DNA of 12,484 bases from Leptolyngbya sp. SIO4C5 (lineage in GTDB: Bacteria > Cyanobacteriota > Cyanobacteriia > Phormidesmidales > Phormidesmidaceae): positions 1 to 12,484 of the forward strand of contig JAAHIC010000056.1 of NCBI GenBank assembly GCA_010671965.1. The letters are read 5' to 3'. Position 1 is the first letter of the stretch; each line of letters starts with the position of its first letter. Shown here piece by piece: positions 6,689 through 12,484 of this stretch. The notes under the pieces were generated by a model, which saw only the letters and a list, made by a program, of their open reading frames with translations, had not been told where the DNA came from and ran no database searches. Made by a program: the position numbers and the translations under genes.

Positions 6689-6844
6689 CTACTGAAACAG
6701 AAAGCCCGAAATTATGAGCGGTATTAGCAAGGTTAAAAAGACAATAAAAACGAGCGTCCCTGCATCGACTGTGATCAAACTGGGATCTGCCGAGTCCTTG
6801 TCAGGGGGACGCTTAGGTTGAGTTGATTCAGGATCTTCTGGCAT
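6689..6844 (-). CDS. Small single-pass membrane protein (51 aa), function unknown
   Basis: This short open frame runs ATG (6844-6842) to TAG (6691-6689). The N-terminal half (residues 1-30) is hydrophilic, rich in proline and charge (MPEDPESTQPKRPPDKDSAD). Residues 31-50 are an uninterrupted hydrophobic helix (LVFIVFLTLLIPLIISGFLF), followed by Q51 and the stop. This strong division into soluble tail and membrane anchor is unlikely to arise by chance. The start lies 14 nt after the stop of the isoaspartyl peptidase gene on the same strand, so it is probably the last gene of that transcript. No Shine-Dalgarno is visible, so translation may depend on coupling. The N-terminal tail carries both positive (KR, K) and negative charges, so the topology is not obvious. 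I recognise no family; size and shape recall small accessory subunits of membrane complexes, but that is only a resemblance. Confidence 0.6.
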   Translation of the reverse strand: MPEDPESTQPKRPPDKDSADPSLITVDAGTLVFIVFLTLLIPLIISGFLFQ

Positions 6845-6858
6845 GAGTTGGCGTTTGG

Positions 6859-7809
6859 CTAGCAGCTTGCGGTTTTAGTGCCCTTACCCATCTCTAGCGC
6901 ATCTCCTATCTGATGTCCATTATGGTAAGCAGTCAGCAGGACTTCGCTGGTTTTGCCCCAGGCAATGCGGCCTGATCGATCGATGCCAATTGCGCCAAAC
7001 TCGCGCTGATTGCGATCGGCCTCAGCAAAAGATTTATCAAACGCCTGAGACAGGGCCATACCGTCGGTGACGCGCACGACAATGCGGGCCGCTAAGCACT
7101 CATCTATAATGTCTTCCCCAATACCCGTACAGCTAATTCCAGCATCGGCTGTCGCATAGTTGCCCGCAGGCATAGCTGAATCGCTGACCCGGCCAATGCG
7201 CTCTAGCCCCTTGCCGCCCGTAGAGGTGCCAGCGGCAATCTGGCCCTGCGCGTCTAGCGCCACGACGCCGATGGTGCCGCGACGAGCACTGCTGTTAGCC
7301 AAAGCGCTCTCCGCCACGACGCCAGCCATCTCGTGCTTGAATCCTTCCGATCGCTCCCGCATCCATTCCTGTAAACGCAGCTCGGTGAGCGGATCGTATA
7401 GAGGCGTTCCTAGTTCGCGCATCAAATCGGCAGAGCCATAGTCAGACAAGACGCGATCGCTAAAGTTTTGTAAATGCTCAGCCAGGTCAATAGGATGCTG
7501 CAGCCGCGAAGCGTTGATGACGCCGCTGAAGCGCTGGGCCGCGCCGTCCATTAGAGCTGCGCTCATGCGAATCTGGCCATCGGACTGTAGGACTGAGCCA
7601 GTACCGGCATTGAAGCGGGGGTTATCTTCTAGCAAACGACATCCTAGAACCACTGCCGATTTAGCCTCTGCCCCAGCGACCAGCTTTTGATAAACCGTTT
7701 CGACAATTTGATGCAGCTCATGTCTAACGGCTATCAGACTCTCCTTTGACTTAATTTCGCTACCGGCCCCACCGTGAATGATCAGCTTTGGTTCGATCCC
7801 GCCTGTCAT
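6859..7809 (-). CDS. Isoaspartyl peptidase / L-asparaginase (plant-type, Ntn hydrolase)
   Basis: This enzyme cleaves beta-aspartyl (isoaspartyl) dipeptides and asparagine, and in cyanobacteria may also act in turnover of cyanophycin-derived beta-Asp-Arg. With the start at 7809 it has 316 aa. IHGGAGS lies near the N terminus and FNAGTGSVL marks the substrate region. ARRGTIGVVALD contains T179, the autocatalytic nucleophile, at the same residue number as in E. coli IaaA; cleavage before it would yield alpha and beta subunits. GTSTGGKGL and YATADAGISCTGIGE follow. The frame is also open to a TTG at 7848, but ATG 7809 is preferred. AAGGAG (complement of 7818-7823) lies 8 nt before it, and the family alignment starts right after. 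The 51-aa membrane protein follows 14 nt downstream. Whether it prefers beta-Asp peptides or asparagine cannot be read from sequence. Confidence 0.94.
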   Translation of the reverse strand: MTGGIEPKLIIHGGAGSEIKSKESLIAVRHELHQIVETVYQKLVAGAEAKSAVVLGCRLLEDNPRFNAGTGSVLQSDGQIRMSAALMDGAAQRFSGVINASRLQHPIDLAEHLQNFSDRVLSDYGSADLMRELGTPLYDPLTELRLQEWMRERSEGFKHEMAGVVAESALANSSARRGTIGVVALDAQGQIAAGTSTGGKGLERIGRVSDSAMPAGNYATADAGISCTGIGEDIIDECLAARIVVRVTDGMALSQAFDKSFAEADRNQREFGAIGIDRSGRIAWGKTSEVLLTAYHNGHQIGDALEMGKGTKTASC

Positions 7810-7817
7810 GTAAATCG

Positions 7818-7823
7818 CTCCTT
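7818..7823 (-). promoter_or_regulatory. Ribosome binding site that fixes the isoaspartyl peptidase start
   Basis: The minus strand reads AAGGAG here, 8 nt before ATG 7809. It lies inside the alternative longer frame beginning with TTG at 7848, which argues that the longer start is not used. Confidence 0.8.
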
Positions 7824-7984
7824 GGAATACCCTATGTTTGTTGCACAATCTTTACATTCTAGAGCAGATAAGTAAGGAGCCTGATTTTTTATAGGAGTGC
7901 GATCGCACTGGCGGATGTATCGAGCCGTCTGTCCCTTACCGTCTGCGTCAGCCTGTTATGGCAACATGACTGGGCCACGTACTT

Positions 7985-8024
7985 AAAAGCAGTTTGCTTA
8001 TTTTTAAAAGTCAAGCTTAAAAAA
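7985..8024 (-). terminator. Weak AT-rich terminator-like structures after xseB
   Basis: On the minus strand AAGCA-AAC-TGCTT (7999-7987) is followed by TTAAG. Beside it TTTTTAA and TTAAAAA (8001-8007 and 8017-8023) can pair. Position 20-55 nt after the xseB stop suits a terminator, but the stems are short and AT-rich. Beyond this, the gap to the isoaspartyl peptidase holds only a 14-bp HIP1-centred palindrome AGTGCGATCGCACT (7896-7909). Confidence 0.3.
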
Positions 8025-8042
8025 TGATTATGCAGTGCAACT

Positions 8043-8288
8043 TTACAGAGATTCGGCGGCTTCATCGGTAGTCAATGCTTCAATTAGCAAATCTACCTGC
8101 TGTTGCTGCTGCTGCAGAAAGCGTTTGCACTGCTGTAGCTGTTCTGCCGCCTGGGTAAACTGCTCGATGGTTTCCCCTAGGGGAAGTTCTCCGGCTTCAA
8201 TTTGCTCAATGGTGGCCTCAATGTCGGCTATGGTCTGTTCATACTGCCAGGTGTCGGGTAGGGCATTGGACGGGCGCTTTTTTTTCAC
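8043..8288 (-). CDS. xseB: Exodeoxyribonuclease VII small subunit XseB
   Basis: XseB binds XseA in a multi-subunit exonuclease that degrades single-stranded DNA from both ends to short oligonucleotides. The protein is 81 aa, normal for the family. The conserved pattern is clear: Y16-E17, then IEQIEAGELPLGETIEQF (27-44), then LQQC (51-54), all in a helical hairpin. A run of six glutamines (59-64) extends the second helix. The start is GTG at 8288. AGGAG (complement of 8297-8301) lies 8 nt upstream and overlaps the xseA stop, so the two genes are translationally coupled with an 11-nt gap. The start codon is followed by eight consecutive A bases (GTG AAA AAA AAG), a possible slippage site. The ratio of small to large subunit may depend on this strong ribosome binding site. 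Confidence 0.93.
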   Translation of the reverse strand: MKKKRPSNALPDTWQYEQTIADIEATIEQIEAGELPLGETIEQFTQAAEQLQQCKRFLQQQQQQVDLLIEALTTDEAAESL

Positions 8289-8299
8289 GGCGGAGTCTC

Positions 8300-9538
8300 C
8301 TAAGAGTCTGAAGCGTTTAGCTGGGTAATCTGGGCGGTAGCGGCTCCTTGGGCCAGCCGAATATCAATCGTATCGCCCAAAGTCAAGTCGGTCGCGGTGC
8401 GGACAATTTTCCCTGAAGACTGGCGAATCAAAGCGTAGCCTCGCTGCAGCACCCGCTCTGGGTCAAGGGTAGAAAGCTTTTGCTCTAGCAGGTCGCTCTT
8501 GCTGCTGGCCTGCTGTAGCCGCTGAGCGATCGCGGCTTTTAACCGCTGCTGCTGCCACTGTTGCTGCTGCATCTGCTGCTGCATTTGCTGACCTAGCTGG
8601 AGCCGCCGTAGCTGATTGAGACTGGCGGCGTAGTCATCCCAGGCAAGTGCTAGCTTGTTCTGCAGAGCCTGGGTCAGGGCCAAAGTGCGATCGCGGTGCG
8701 CAGCTAGCAGATCGCTCAGACTGGGGACAGCCACGGTGGCGGCGGCGGTGGGCGTGTGGGCGGCCCGGTCCGCCACTAAATCTGCTAAAGACTCATCTCG
8801 CTCGTGGCCGATGCCCGTCACCACCGGAACCGGACAGGTGGCGATCGCCCGCACGACTCGCTCGTCATTGAAGCAGGCCAGATCCTCGGCAGAACCGCCC
8901 CCTCGCGCCAAGATAATCACTTCTGCCCGGCCGTCCACCGATAGCTTTGCTAAAGCGCGGGCGATCGCTGTGGGGGCTGCTGTCCCCTGCACCAGAGTCG
9001 GTGAAAGCAGCACATGAAGGCCCGGATAGCGCTGGCGCAGCGTGCGCTGAATATCTCCCCAAGCCGCCGCCTGAGCTGACGTGACTACGCCAATCGTTTG
9101 GGGATGAGCCGGTAGGGGCCGCTTTCGCTCGGCGTCAAACAGGCCCTCTAGCTGCAGGCGATCGCGTAGCTGGCGGTAGCGTAAGGCATTGAGTCCCTCC
9201 CCCACCGGAATGCTCTGCCAGACCACAAGCTGATAGCTACCCCGCTGGGGATAGAGCCGGATTTGGCCCAGCAGCGTCATCAGCGTGCCCTCAGCGGGCA
9301 GTGCCGCCAGACGCGGTAGCTGCGATCGCCAGATGACACAGCGAATCGTCGCGGCAGTTTGAGGATCCTGCAGCGTCAAAAACAGGCCGCTGGCGTGATG
9401 ACGCAGATTGGTGACTTCTCCCACTACCCAAATTTGCCGGAGCTGGTAGTCTTGCTCTAGCAGTGTCTGGATGTAGTCTGTCAGCCCAGCAACGCTGATA
9501 GCCGTCAATTCATTCTGAGAGTTGGCAGAGAAGGGCAT
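8300..9538 (-). CDS. xseA: Exodeoxyribonuclease VII large subunit XseA
   Basis: This is the catalytic subunit of ExoVII, a metal-independent single-strand exonuclease used in mismatch repair and damage processing. It has 412 aa, somewhat shorter than E. coli XseA (456). An N-terminal OB-fold spans about 10-105 (ISVAGLTDYI, IWVVGEVTNL, GLFLTLQD). The catalytic core has GVVTSAQAAAWGDI (150-163), ARGGGSAEDLACFNDE (211-226) and VTGIGHERDESLADLVADRA (240-259), ending AHTPTAAA. All family signature residues are visible. A long C-terminal coiled coil follows, with a glutamine-rich segment at 314-331 (QQMQQQMQQQQWQQQ), and then the short C-terminal domain (ERVLQRGYALI). The ATG at 9538 has no obvious ribosome binding site. 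The gene is divergent from recA across 270 bp and forms an operon with xseB. Confidence 0.96.
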   Translation of the reverse strand: MPFSANSQNELTAISVAGLTDYIQTLLEQDYQLRQIWVVGEVTNLRHHASGLFLTLQDPQTAATIRCVIWRSQLPRLAALPAEGTLMTLLGQIRLYPQRGSYQLVVWQSIPVGEGLNALRYRQLRDRLQLEGLFDAERKRPLPAHPQTIGVVTSAQAAAWGDIQRTLRQRYPGLHVLLSPTLVQGTAAPTAIARALAKLSVDGRAEVIILARGGGSAEDLACFNDERVVRAIATCPVPVVTGIGHERDESLADLVADRAAHTPTAAATVAVPSLSDLLAAHRDRTLALTQALQNKLALAWDDYAASLNQLRRLQLGQQMQQQMQQQQWQQQRLKAAIAQRLQQASSKSDLLEQKLSTLDPERVLQRGYALIRQSSGKIVRTATDLTLGDTIDIRLAQGAATAQITQLNASDS

Positions 9539-9582
9539 AGGCTGTGGCTACTGCAGGGGCAACAAGGTCGCTTTGTCTAAGT

Positions 9583-9632
9583 TAGTACATTTGTATGTTC
9601 TTTTAGGCCATACTCTTACAATAGATAAGAGT
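9583..9632. promoter_or_regulatory. Candidate operator region between xseA and recA (LexA-like dyad and inverted repeat)
   Basis: AGTACATTTGTATGTTC (9584-9600) contains an imperfect dyad, GTACAT-TTGT-ATGTTC. It resembles, with one mismatch at a specified base, the RGTACNNNDGTWCB consensus I recall for cyanobacterial LexA. Next to it ACTCTTA (9612-9618) and TAAGAGT (9626-9632) form a perfect 7-bp inverted repeat overlapping a -10-like TACAAT (9617-9622). The LexA-like site lies 46-62 nt upstream of the xseA start and over 200 nt from recA. Assignment to any regulator is tentative. Confidence 0.3.
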
Positions 9633-9757
9633 TTCTAGCCGCGAAAGTGGATGAAAAGCAGCAATCGTCCGTTATCCTCTTCTAAGATTTTCTGAGCCGC
9701 TAGATCAAGATATAGAAACTTCCGAGATGGGTGGAACAGCAATCTAGACTAACCCTT

Positions 9758-9803
9758 TACAATAACTCCTGACATTTTCTCTGACATTTCTACTTAACTG
9801 AGG
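9758..9803 (+). promoter_or_regulatory. recA leader: -10-like box, tandem repeat and ribosome binding site
   Basis: A -10-like TACAAT (9758-9763) has no good -35. After it CTGACATTT occurs twice with a 12-nt period (9769-9777 and 9781-9789). GAGG (9800-9803) lies 5 nt before the recA ATG and is a credible ribosome binding site. Promoter placement is uncertain; the repeat is directly visible. Confidence 0.45.
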
Positions 9804-9808
9804 CGAGC

Positions 9809-10873
9809 ATGGCTAAATCAGCGGACAATTCCTCCGATAAGCAAAAAGCACTGGGTATGGTGCTCAACCAGATTGAGCGTAATTTCGGTAAAGGCACCAT
9901 TATGCGGCTAGGCGATGCCAGCCGGATGCGGGTAGAGACTATTCCTACAGGGGCTTTGACCCTGGATTTGGCCCTAGGCGGCGGCTTGCCGAAAGGCCGC
10001 GTCATCGAAATCTATGGGCCGGAGAGTTCAGGCAAAACCACGCTGGCTCTGCACGCGATCGCTGAGGTGCAAAAAACTGGGGGGATTGCCGCCTTCGTAG
10101 ACGCTGAACATGCCCTTGATCCTTATTATGCTTCGGTATTGGGCGTAGATATTGAAAATCTGCTTGTCTCGCAGCCGGATACGGGCGAGGCCGCTTTAGA
10201 AATTGTCGATCAGCTCGTGCGGTCTTCAGCCATCGACTTAGTTGTAATTGACTCCGTCGCGGCTTTGGTCCCCCGCGCCGAAATCGAAGGAGAAATGGGA
10301 GATTCGCACATGGGCCTGCAGGCGCGGCTAATGAGTCAAGCCCTGCGCAAGATTACCGGCAATATCGGCAAATCCCAGTGTACGGTGATTTTCCTCAATC
10401 AGCTGCGGCAGAAAATTGGCGTAGTCTACGGTAACCCCGAAACCACCACTGGCGGTAATGCCCTTAAGTTTTATGCTTCCGTCCGCTTGGATATTCGCCG
10501 CATTCAAACCCTGAAAAAAGGCAGTGAAGAGTATGGCATTCGTGCCAAGGTCAAAGTCGCTAAAAATAAAGTGGCTCCGCCTTTTCGGATTGCCGAGTTC
10601 GACGTAATTTTCGGTCAGGGCATTTCTCGACTGGGCTGTCTGATTGACCTAGCTGAGCAAAACGATCTGATTGTTCGCAAGGGGGCCTGGTATAGCTACG
10701 AAGGCAATAATATCGGTCAGGGCAGAGACAACGCTATTCAATACCTAGCCGAAAATCCTGACGTTATCGATACGGTCGAGCAAAAGCTGCGGCAGTTGCT
10801 GAGTCCGCCTAAAGGCGAAGCGGTTGAAGCAGATACAGAAAAGCAAGCCGAAAAAGAAGTTGCCGAGGCTTAG
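9809..10873 (+). CDS. recA: Recombinase A
   Basis: RecA forms ATP-dependent filaments on single-stranded DNA, carries out strand exchange and triggers LexA self-cleavage. The protein has 354 aa, normal for the family. The N-terminal oligomerisation helix contains [19 protein letters not shown] (14-32). Walker A is GPESSGKTT (70-78). [12 protein letters not shown] and the Walker B strand [16 protein letters not shown] follow, then the DNA-binding loop region from [16 protein letters not shown] through [20 protein letters not shown] to [14 protein letters not shown]. The C terminus ends in a variable acidic tail ([18 protein letters not shown]), which in other RecAs moderates DNA binding. No inactivating changes are seen. 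The gene stands alone on its strand, divergent from xseAB and followed by a 493-bp gap without a clear terminator. Confidence 0.99.
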   Translation: MAKSADNSSDKQKALGMVLNQIERNFGKGTIMRLGDASRMRVETIPTGALTLDLALGGGLPKGRVIEIYGPESSGKTTLALHAIAEVQKTGGIAAFVDAEHALDPYYASVLGVDIENLLVSQPDTGEAALEIVDQLVRSSAIDLVVIDSVAALVPRAEIEGEMGDSHMGLQARLMSQALRKITGNIGKSQCTVIFLNQLRQKIGVVYGNPETTTGGNALKFYASVRLDIRRIQTLKKGSEEYGIRAKVKVAKNKVAPPFRIAEFDVIFGQGISRLGCLIDLAEQNDLIVRKGAWYSYEGNNIGQGRDNAIQYLAENPDVIDTVEQKLRQLLSPPKGEAVEADTEKQAEKEVAEA

Positions 10874-11366
10874 AAATATTCAGTATGTGAGCCTAATAAA
10901 CACCAGCTCAGGTTAGCAGGCAGAACGTCTGAGACGGGCTTTGAGTTCAGCAGATATCTCAGCAGATATCACAGCGGCATTTGAACCCTCTCGCTTCTTC
11001 CCTGGCATCAGCGATTAGACTGTCAGAAGGAATATCTATTCTGTAAGAGACCCTGTATGCTTGTAGGGAAGATCGGCATCTGGTAGGATTCACATTAGTA
11101 CATAGTATTAATACTTAACTGATTCGCGCCATCCCCTTTAGGTTAAGGTGCTCATTCCTCATAGTCTGTAGCTGAGGAGAAAATGCTTAACCTGAAAGCT
11201 GAAACAACCGTATTTTTGCGGCGATGCAGCCTTAACAGAGAGTTCACCAGAAATTGCGGCTTAGCTTAGGTGACTGTCAGGTTTAGAGGCAGGGGTTTTG
11301 GTTTAAGCTAACACTGATTTGAAAACAAGCTGTCCTATTTGCAACATTTTTAGTTAGAGGGAACCT
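10874..11366. other. 493-bp intergenic region between recA and prk
   Basis: I see no full-size gene in either orientation. Visible elements are a 12-bp tandem repeat (10947-10970), CGTCT-G-AGACG (10926-10936), and an RNA hairpin CCCTGTA-TGCT-TGTAGGG with two G-U pairs (11051-11068). Also present are a perfect palindrome AGTATTAATACT (11104-11115) and AGGTTAAG (11140-11147) facing CTTAACCT (11186-11193). A 28-codon ORF (11183-11269) has GAGGAG 3 nt before its ATG; it may be a leader peptide but has no recognisable content. prk has a good ribosome binding site, GAGG at 11357-11360. The prk promoter probably lies in the last 200 bp; TTGAAA at 11319-11324 is a possible -35 without a convincing -10. 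Confidence 0.5.
10947..10970. repeat. Perfect 12-bp tandem duplication downstream of recA
   Basis: TCAGCAGATATC is present twice without a gap (10947-10958 and 10959-10970). Because GATATC is itself palindromic, the two copies can also pair as a 6-bp stem around TCAGCA. It may be a simple slippage duplication or a paired binding site. Confidence 0.75.
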
Positions 11367-12374
11367 ATGACCAGTAAGCCAGACCGCGTGGTTTTAATCG
11401 GCGTTGCCGGAGATTCTGGATGTGGCAAGTCCACCTTTTTGCGACGGCTTGCCGATCTGTTCGGCGATGAGTTCATGACTGTCATTTGCCTAGATGACTA
11501 TCACAGCCTAGACCGCAAACAGCGTAAAGCAGCGGGCGTTACAGCTCTGAATCCAAAAGCCAATAACTTTGATCTGATGTATGAGCAGATCAAGGCCATC
11601 AAAGAAGGCAACCCGATTGATAAGCCGATTTACAACCACGAAACTGGTGAGCTTGATCCACCTGAGCGCGTAGAGCCTAACCGGGTCGTCGTCATTGAGG
11701 GACTGCACCCGATGTACGACGAGCGCGTTCGAGGACTGCTAGACTTCAGTGTTTATCTTGACATCAGCGACGAAGTCAAAATTTCCTGGAAGATTCAGCG
11801 CGATATGGCTGAGCGGGGACACCGCTATGAGGATGTCCTGGCTTCGATTAAGGCTCGCAAACCTGACTTCGACGCCTATATTGACGTGCAGAAGCAGTAT
11901 GCCGACGTGGTGATTCAGGTTCTGCCTACCAATCTGATTCCCGATGACGAGGAGCGCAAGGTACTGCGGGTGCGGCTGATTCAGCGCGAGGGAATCGAAG
12001 GCTTTGAGCCGGTCTACCTGTTTGACGAAGGTTCCACTATTGACTGGATTCCCTGCGGCCGGAAGCTGACCTGCTCCTATCCCGGTATCCGGATGCACTA
12101 TGGCCCCGATGCTTACTTTGGCAACGAGGTGTCGGTTCTAGAGGTAGATGGTCAGTTCGATCGCTTAGAAGAGATGATCTATCTCGAAAGTCACCTCAGT
12201 AAAACCTCAACCAAGCATTACGGTGAAATGACGGAACTGTTGCTGAAGCACCGGGAGTATCCGGGGTCTAACAACGGCACGGGCCTATTCCAAGTGCTAG
12301 TAGGCTTGAAGATGCGCGCTGCTTACGAGCGCCTCACTGGGGAAGTTGCAGCGGCAACGGCTCAGGTTGGCTAG
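11367..12374 (+). CDS. prk: Phosphoribulokinase (Calvin cycle)
   Basis: PRK phosphorylates ribulose-5-phosphate with ATP to ribulose-1,5-bisphosphate, the substrate of Rubisco. It is cytosolic, and under dark or oxidising conditions it is held inactive in a complex with GAPDH and CP12. The 335-aa protein shows the P-loop GVAGDSGCGKST (12-23), CLDDYHSLDR (41-50), TALNPKANNFDLMYEQ (59-74), IEGLHPMYDERVR (110-122) and a C-terminal region with CGRKLTCSYPGIRMHYG. Cysteines C19 and C41 form the thioredoxin-regulated pair, and C230 and C236 form the second pair, at the positions known for cyanobacterial PRK. The enzyme is therefore of the oxygenic-phototroph class. The ATG has GAGG 6 nt upstream. 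The gene appears to be monocistronic; a large inverted repeat starts 11 nt after the stop. Confidence 0.98.
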   Translation: MTSKPDRVVLIGVAGDSGCGKSTFLRRLADLFGDEFMTVICLDDYHSLDRKQRKAAGVTALNPKANNFDLMYEQIKAIKEGNPIDKPIYNHETGELDPPERVEPNRVVVIEGLHPMYDERVRGLLDFSVYLDISDEVKISWKIQRDMAERGHRYEDVLASIKARKPDFDAYIDVQKQYADVVIQVLPTNLIPDDEERKVLRVRLIQREGIEGFEPVYLFDEGSTIDWIPCGRKLTCSYPGIRMHYGPDAYFGNEVSVLEVDGQFDRLEEMIYLESHLSKTSTKHYGEMTELLLKHREYPGSNNGTGLFQVLVGLKMRAAYERLTGEVAAATAQVG

Positions 12375-12385
12375 GAATCTTTAAC

Positions 12386-12483
12386 CTCACGGCGATCGCT
12401 AGGTTAAATACCTGAAGATAGCGGGAGGACGGCCAGCCGCTCTCCCGCTATCTTCAGGTATTTAACCTAGCGATCGCCGTGAG
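12386..12483. repeat. 98-nt structure with perfect 42-bp inverted repeat downstream of prk
   Basis: Positions 12386-12427 and 12442-12483 are exact reverse complements, with a 14-nt centre. The centre itself adds four more pairs (12430-12433 with 12436-12439) after a G-T and a mismatch. Pairing breaks at 12385/12484, so the repeat ends one base before the window edge. Each arm carries a HIP1 octamer (12392-12399 and 12470-12477). The inner part (CTGAAGATAGCGGGAG and its partner) would make a good prk terminator stem, but no T-run follows and 42 bp is much longer than usual. TTTAACCT at 12380-12387 can also pair with AGGTTAAA at 12401-12408, giving an alternative fold. It may be a terminator, a palindromic repeat element, or an assembly fold-back at a contig end. 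Confidence 0.7.
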
Positions 12484-12484
12484 A

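Noticed and set aside
8095..8160. Triplet-rich CTG/TTG tract considered as a repeat array or CRISPR-like element
   Set aside because: It encodes the glutamine-rich helix of XseB in frame. There are no regular spacers or palindromic repeats. The same holds for the tract at 8541-8590 in xseA.
10888..10936. recA terminator
   Set aside because: TGAGC/GCTCA and CGTCT/AGACG can form 5-bp stems, but neither is followed by a T-run, so no rho-independent terminator can be supported.
11095..11115. NtcA-type site (GTA-N8-TAC) near prk
   Set aside because: The GTA and TAC triplets here are spaced by 10 or 4 bases rather than 8, so the consensus is not met.
11114..11238. Possible Pho box (CTTAACTG, CTTAACCT, CTTAACAG at 11114, 11186, 11231)
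   Set aside because: Known cyanobacterial Pho boxes are tandem 8-bp units about 11 bp apart. Here the spacings are 72 and 45 bp, so I do not call a Pho box.
1..12484. Mobile elements, phage genes, toxin-antitoxin or defence modules
   Set aside because: No transposase, integrase, restriction, toxin or antitoxin motif was found in any convincing frame. The endonuclease is a secreted lipoprotein, not a defence nuclease with a partner gene.

Overview
The window looks like an ordinary chromosomal segment of a cyanobacterium of moderate GC content. Three lines of evidence support this. The octamer GCGATCGC (HIP1) occurs about 22 times in 12.5 kb, far above chance. The phosphoribulokinase carries the four regulatory cysteines (C19, C41, C230, C236) of oxygenic phototrophs. 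The remaining genes (PEP-CTERM protein, stand-alone MnmD, Excalibur nuclease, RecA, GlmU, ExoVII) fit the same phylum. I cannot name the genus. I see no phage genes, transposase, CRISPR array, tRNA or rRNA.

Layout from left to right. 1-146: the 3' end of an unrecognised gene, then a 258-bp gap. 405-2270 (+): a two-gene unit made of a lipoprotein DNA/RNA non-specific endonuclease with an Excalibur domain, followed 3 nt later by the tRNA wobble-uridine methyltransferase MnmD. 2488-3501 (+): a REC/HD-GYP response regulator, a likely c-di-GMP phosphodiesterase. 3587-5604 (+): glmU with a HAD phosphatase/mutase gene 2 nt downstream. A strong hairpin at 5625-5656 then separates these plus-strand genes from the minus-strand block.

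The minus-strand block, read right to left, is xseA-xseB (exonuclease VII, 9538 to 8043), an isoaspartyl peptidase/asparaginase (7809 to 6859), a 51-codon ORF for a single-pass membrane protein 14 nt further on (6844 to 6689), and an exported CHRD-like PEP-CTERM protein (6447 to 5734). The last has an upstream region packed with palindromes and a direct repeat. recA (9809-10873, +) is divergent from xseA, so two DNA-repair loci share a 270-bp intergenic region. A 493-bp gap with several small repeats leads to prk (11367-12374, +). The window ends in a 98-nt structure with a perfect 42-bp inverted repeat.

Functionally this is mostly housekeeping: cell-wall precursor synthesis (GlmU), DNA repair (RecA, ExoVII), tRNA modification (MnmD), carbon fixation (PRK), protein-damage and peptide turnover (isoaspartyl peptidase) and signalling (HD-GYP), plus two secreted or surface proteins. 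I did not find a convincing new multi-gene system. The points most worth a second look are the unannotated 51-aa membrane protein, the stacked palindromes and 22-bp-spaced repeats upstream of the PEP-CTERM gene, and the 42-bp perfect inverted repeat after prk. That repeat is either an unusual terminator or repeat element, or an assembly fold-back.
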